From a bacterium (GTDB lineage Bacteria > Fidelibacterota > Marinisomatia > Marinisomatales > JAHJCW01): 7,260 bases of DNA. Under the pieces are notes generated by a model that did not search any database, was not told the origin of the DNA, and was given only the letters and a program-made list of their open reading frames with translations. Location: contig JAHJCW010000053.1 in the NCBI GenBank assembly GCA_018812885.1, positions 1-7,260 of the forward strand, read 5' to 3'. Positions 6,343 through 7,260 of the stretch are shown piece after piece. The position numbers and the translations under genes are program-made. How positions within the stretch are numbered: position 1 is the first letter of the stretch; every line of letters begins with the position of its first letter.

Positions 6343-6719
6343 TATTTACTCAGCACAAATCGTTTAAACTGCAAACTTTTATCACCAAAATTAATTAGTA
6401 ATCCAACCTCAATTTTATATGCCCGTAGGTAATTTAATATTTGCGCCCAATGAACTTCTTCAAGTTTTGTGATAGCTTTGATTTCAACTAAAACTTTACC
6501 CTCAACAAGGAAATCTGCACGCCTTGTACCCACAGCTTCATCGTGGTAATAAATTGGTATTTCAACTTCGCGCATAAAATCTAAATCAGCTTGACCAAAT
6601 TCAATGGCAAGACAGCGTTGGTAAATCACTTCTTGGAAACCATTTCCTAAAAATGAATGTACTTTCATTGCACTGCCAATGATTGTTTCAGTGATGTCAG
6701 AATATTTGTATTTGGTCAT
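6342..6719 (-). CDS. GxxExxY protein (PD-(D/E)xK nuclease superfamily)
   Basis: A 125-residue protein named for its motif, seen here as G27-F-Q-E30-V-I-Y33. A PD-(D/E)xK nuclease-like core follows: D69 in RRADFLV, then E79-I-K81 in VLVEIKAI, and the helix QILNYLRA (93-100) with EVGLLINFG, which completes the PDDEXK_3-type domain. The complete D-x9-E-x-K spacing suggests a competent metal-dependent nuclease, but no member's activity is known to me. The length is normal and the ATG at 6719 fits the conserved start (YKYSDITETIIGSAMKVH). The gene sits exactly between two 118-nt palindromic units: U2 ends 12 bp before the ATG and U1 begins at the stop codon. That arrangement suggests gene and repeats move or function together. 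Reading past the stop continues in frame into the U1 arm. Confidence 0.92.
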   Translation of the reverse strand: MTKYKYSDITETIIGSAMKVHSFLGNGFQEVIYQRCLAIEFGQADLDFMREVEIPIYYHDEAVGTRRADFLVEGKVLVEIKAITKLEEVHWAQILNYLRAYKIEVGLLINFGDKSLQFKRFVLSK

Positions 6720-6731
6720 AATTATTCAACT

Positions 6732-6849
6732 GTCGGAATCACTGATTCACACTGATTTACGAATTCCGCTGATTCATAGTGTAAATTTCCAATAGAATAT
6801 ATTCCCAATCAGTGCAATCGGCGTAATCTGCCTAATCAGCGATTCTGAC
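6732..6849. repeat. 118-nt palindromic unit U2
   Basis: Left arm 6732-6776, AT-rich centre 6777-6806, right arm 6807-6849. The arms pair imperfectly (GTCRGAATCRCTGATT at the outer ends). The left arm is close to U1 (4 differences in the first 40 nt), while the right 43 nt are identical to U3. The unit is therefore a mosaic of the other two. It forms the 5' flank of the GxxExxY gene and may carry its promoter. Confidence 0.9.
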
Positions 6850-6914
6850 AATGTTCTCCCCACAATTCCCCAAACAATGCTTATTAATGCAAGTATTGGA
6901 AATGTTTCACTCAT
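6774..6914 (-). CDS. Small hydrophobic ORF running into repeat U2 (46 aa)
   Basis: The frame opens at the ATG at 6914-6912 and ends at the TGA at 6776-6774. The first 20 residues (MSETFPILALISIVWGIVGR) look like a single membrane segment. From residue 21 on, the peptide is encoded by the U2 right arm (TLSESLIRQITPIALI) and then by its centre. It parallels the ORF at 7013-7129. Against the sibling copy there are 5 base changes over 65 bp, three of them changing amino acids, so there is no sign of protein-level conservation. It may be a duplicated gene start interrupted by the repeat, or a chance frame. Confidence 0.3.
   Translation of the reverse strand: MSETFPILALISIVWGIVGRTLSESLIRQITPIALIGNIFYWKFTL
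6807..6914. repeat. 108-bp direct repeat, copy A
   Basis: Comprises the U2 right arm (43 nt) plus 65 nt of flank. It matches copy B at 103 of 108 positions; all five differences are in the 65-nt flank. The copies start exactly 215 bp apart. Confidence 0.93.
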
Positions 6915-6946
6915 TATATTTATCAGTTAATATTCATTTGGAAACT

Positions 6947-7064
6947 GTCAGTATCACAGATTCTCACAGATTAATGGATTATACAGATTCACCACATAAA
7001 ATTACCAAGAAATCAATCCCTAATCAGTGCAATCGGCGTAATCTGCCTAATCAGCGATTCTGAC
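6947..7064. repeat. 118-nt palindromic unit U3
   Basis: Left arm 6947-6991 (GTCAGTATCACAGATT...), AT-rich centre, right arm 7022-7064. It aligns without gaps to U2 over 118 columns: 27 differences, all in the first 75, and an identical right-hand 43 nt. No gene lies between U3 and U2; the 98 bp between them hold the copy-A flank and 32 bp in which I see nothing else. Confidence 0.9.
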
Positions 7065-7129
7065 AATGTTCTCCCCACAATCCCCCAAACAATGCTTATA
7101 AATGCAAGTATTAGAAATGTTTGGCTCAT
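7013..7129 (-). CDS. Small hydrophobic ORF fused to repeat U3 (38 aa)
   Basis: The ATG at 7129-7127 follows the stop of the upstream partial gene by one base (TAA-A-ATG), an arrangement typical of translational coupling, and the TGA is at 7015-7013. Residues 1-20 (MSQTFLILAFISIVWGIVGR) form a likely membrane helix ending in a positive residue. Residues 21-38 come from the repeat arm (TLSESLIRQITPIALIRD). The native gene probably began here and lost its remainder when the repeat arrived, leaving a truncated membrane peptide with a repeat-encoded tail. I do not recognise the family. The coupling makes translation more credible here than for the copy at 6774-6914. Confidence 0.4.
   Translation of the reverse strand: MSQTFLILAFISIVWGIVGRTLSESLIRQITPIALIRD
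7022..7129. repeat. 108-bp direct repeat, copy B
   Basis: The U3 right arm plus 65 nt of flank; partner of copy A at 6807-6914 (103 of 108 identical). The similarity fades immediately beyond the ATG at 7129, where copy B is preceded by the end of an upstream gene and copy A is not. Copy B is therefore more likely the original location. Confidence 0.9.
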
Positions 7130-7130
7130 T

Positions 7131-7260
7131 TTATTTTTTCAATAGATTATTGAATAAGGTAAGGAATGCTTGAGCATTAGGAATATCCGAATATAAGATT
7201 TTGATAGTACTTTTAGTAAATATTTTAATAGATCTTTTTAACGTTGGATCTTTAACAAAA
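7131..7260 (-). CDS. Unrecognised protein, C-terminal 42 residues only
   Basis: An open minus-strand frame enters from the right edge and stops at the TAA at 7133-7131. The visible tail is basic and helical in character: KDPTLKRSIKIFTKSTIKIL, then YSDIPNAQAFLTLFNNLLKK. I do not recognise a family, and no catalytic motif is visible in so short a piece. The stop is separated by a single base from the next ATG, so the two reading frames probably belong to one transcript. The case for coding rests on the open frame to the window edge and this coupling. Confidence 0.5.
   Translation of the reverse strand, partial: FVKDPTLKRSIKIFTKSTIKILYSDIPNAQAFLTLFNNLLKK

Noticed and set aside
6851..7063. Plus-strand ORF of 70 residues
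   Set aside because: Its C-terminus is simply the translated repeat arm and the rest crosses the duplicated flank; no ribosome site and no family resemblance.
6225..7064. CRISPR array
   Set aside because: Only three units, 118 nt each and divergent, with unequal spacing (389 and 97 bp) and a gene in one spacer; no cas genes.
5279..7064. The RAYT as the mobiliser of the 118-nt units
   Set aside because: Its palindromes (GTAGAGACG type, 28 nt) share no sequence or length with the 118-nt GATT-rich units, so nothing in the sequence links them.

Overview
The window is AT-rich chromosomal DNA, probably from a member of the Bacteroidota/Ignavibacteria (FCB) group. The basis is the kind of protein families present (short Bacteroidota-type Crp/Fnr regulator, SPT-like alpha-oxoamine synthase, DUF3788, DUF4386, a RAYT transposase with 'gtagagacg' palindromes, a GxxExxY nuclease-fold protein), the low GC and the few clear Shine-Dalgarno sites. 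This placement is inference. Every gene I can support lies on the minus strand, so transcription runs from high to low coordinates.

Right end (7260 to about 6220): the 3' end of an unrecognised gene (7131-7260) is followed one base later by a small hydrophobic ORF. That ORF runs into the right arm of a palindromic repeat. Three such repeats (U3 6947-7064, U2 6732-6849, U1 6225-6342) are each exactly 118 nt and align without gaps. U1 and U2 closely bracket a 125-residue GxxExxY protein with a PD-(D/E)xK nuclease signature. A 108-bp segment, made of one repeat arm plus 65 bp of flank, is duplicated at 6807-6914 and 7022-7129 (103 of 108 identical). This looks like a small mobile or structured-DNA unit and is the most interesting part of the window.

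Middle (6212 to 4234): a flavoredoxin-like FMN flavin reductase, then a REP-associated tyrosine transposase (RAYT), then a DppA-type zinc D-aminopeptidase. The RAYT gene has one 'gtagagacg' palindrome just upstream of its start and a second, perfect 28-nt copy inside its own coding sequence, translated in frame.

Centre (4141 to 1079): a tight cluster of an SPT-like alpha-oxoamine synthase, a classical short-chain dehydrogenase (10-bp gap), a DUF4386 membrane protein (2-bp gap) and a DUF3788 protein (27-bp gap). The first two fit the chemistry of the first two steps of sphingoid-base synthesis (condensation of serine with an acyl thioester, then reduction of the 3-keto group). Function is inferred from family and order only.

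Left end (1078 to 1): a 31-residue remnant of a YdeI/DUF1801-type gene ends at the edge of an attC-like, hairpin-rich stretch. A Crp/Fnr-type regulator follows, then the 5' end of a lipoprotein gene that leaves the window. This side looks like accessory DNA assembled from small cassette-like genes.
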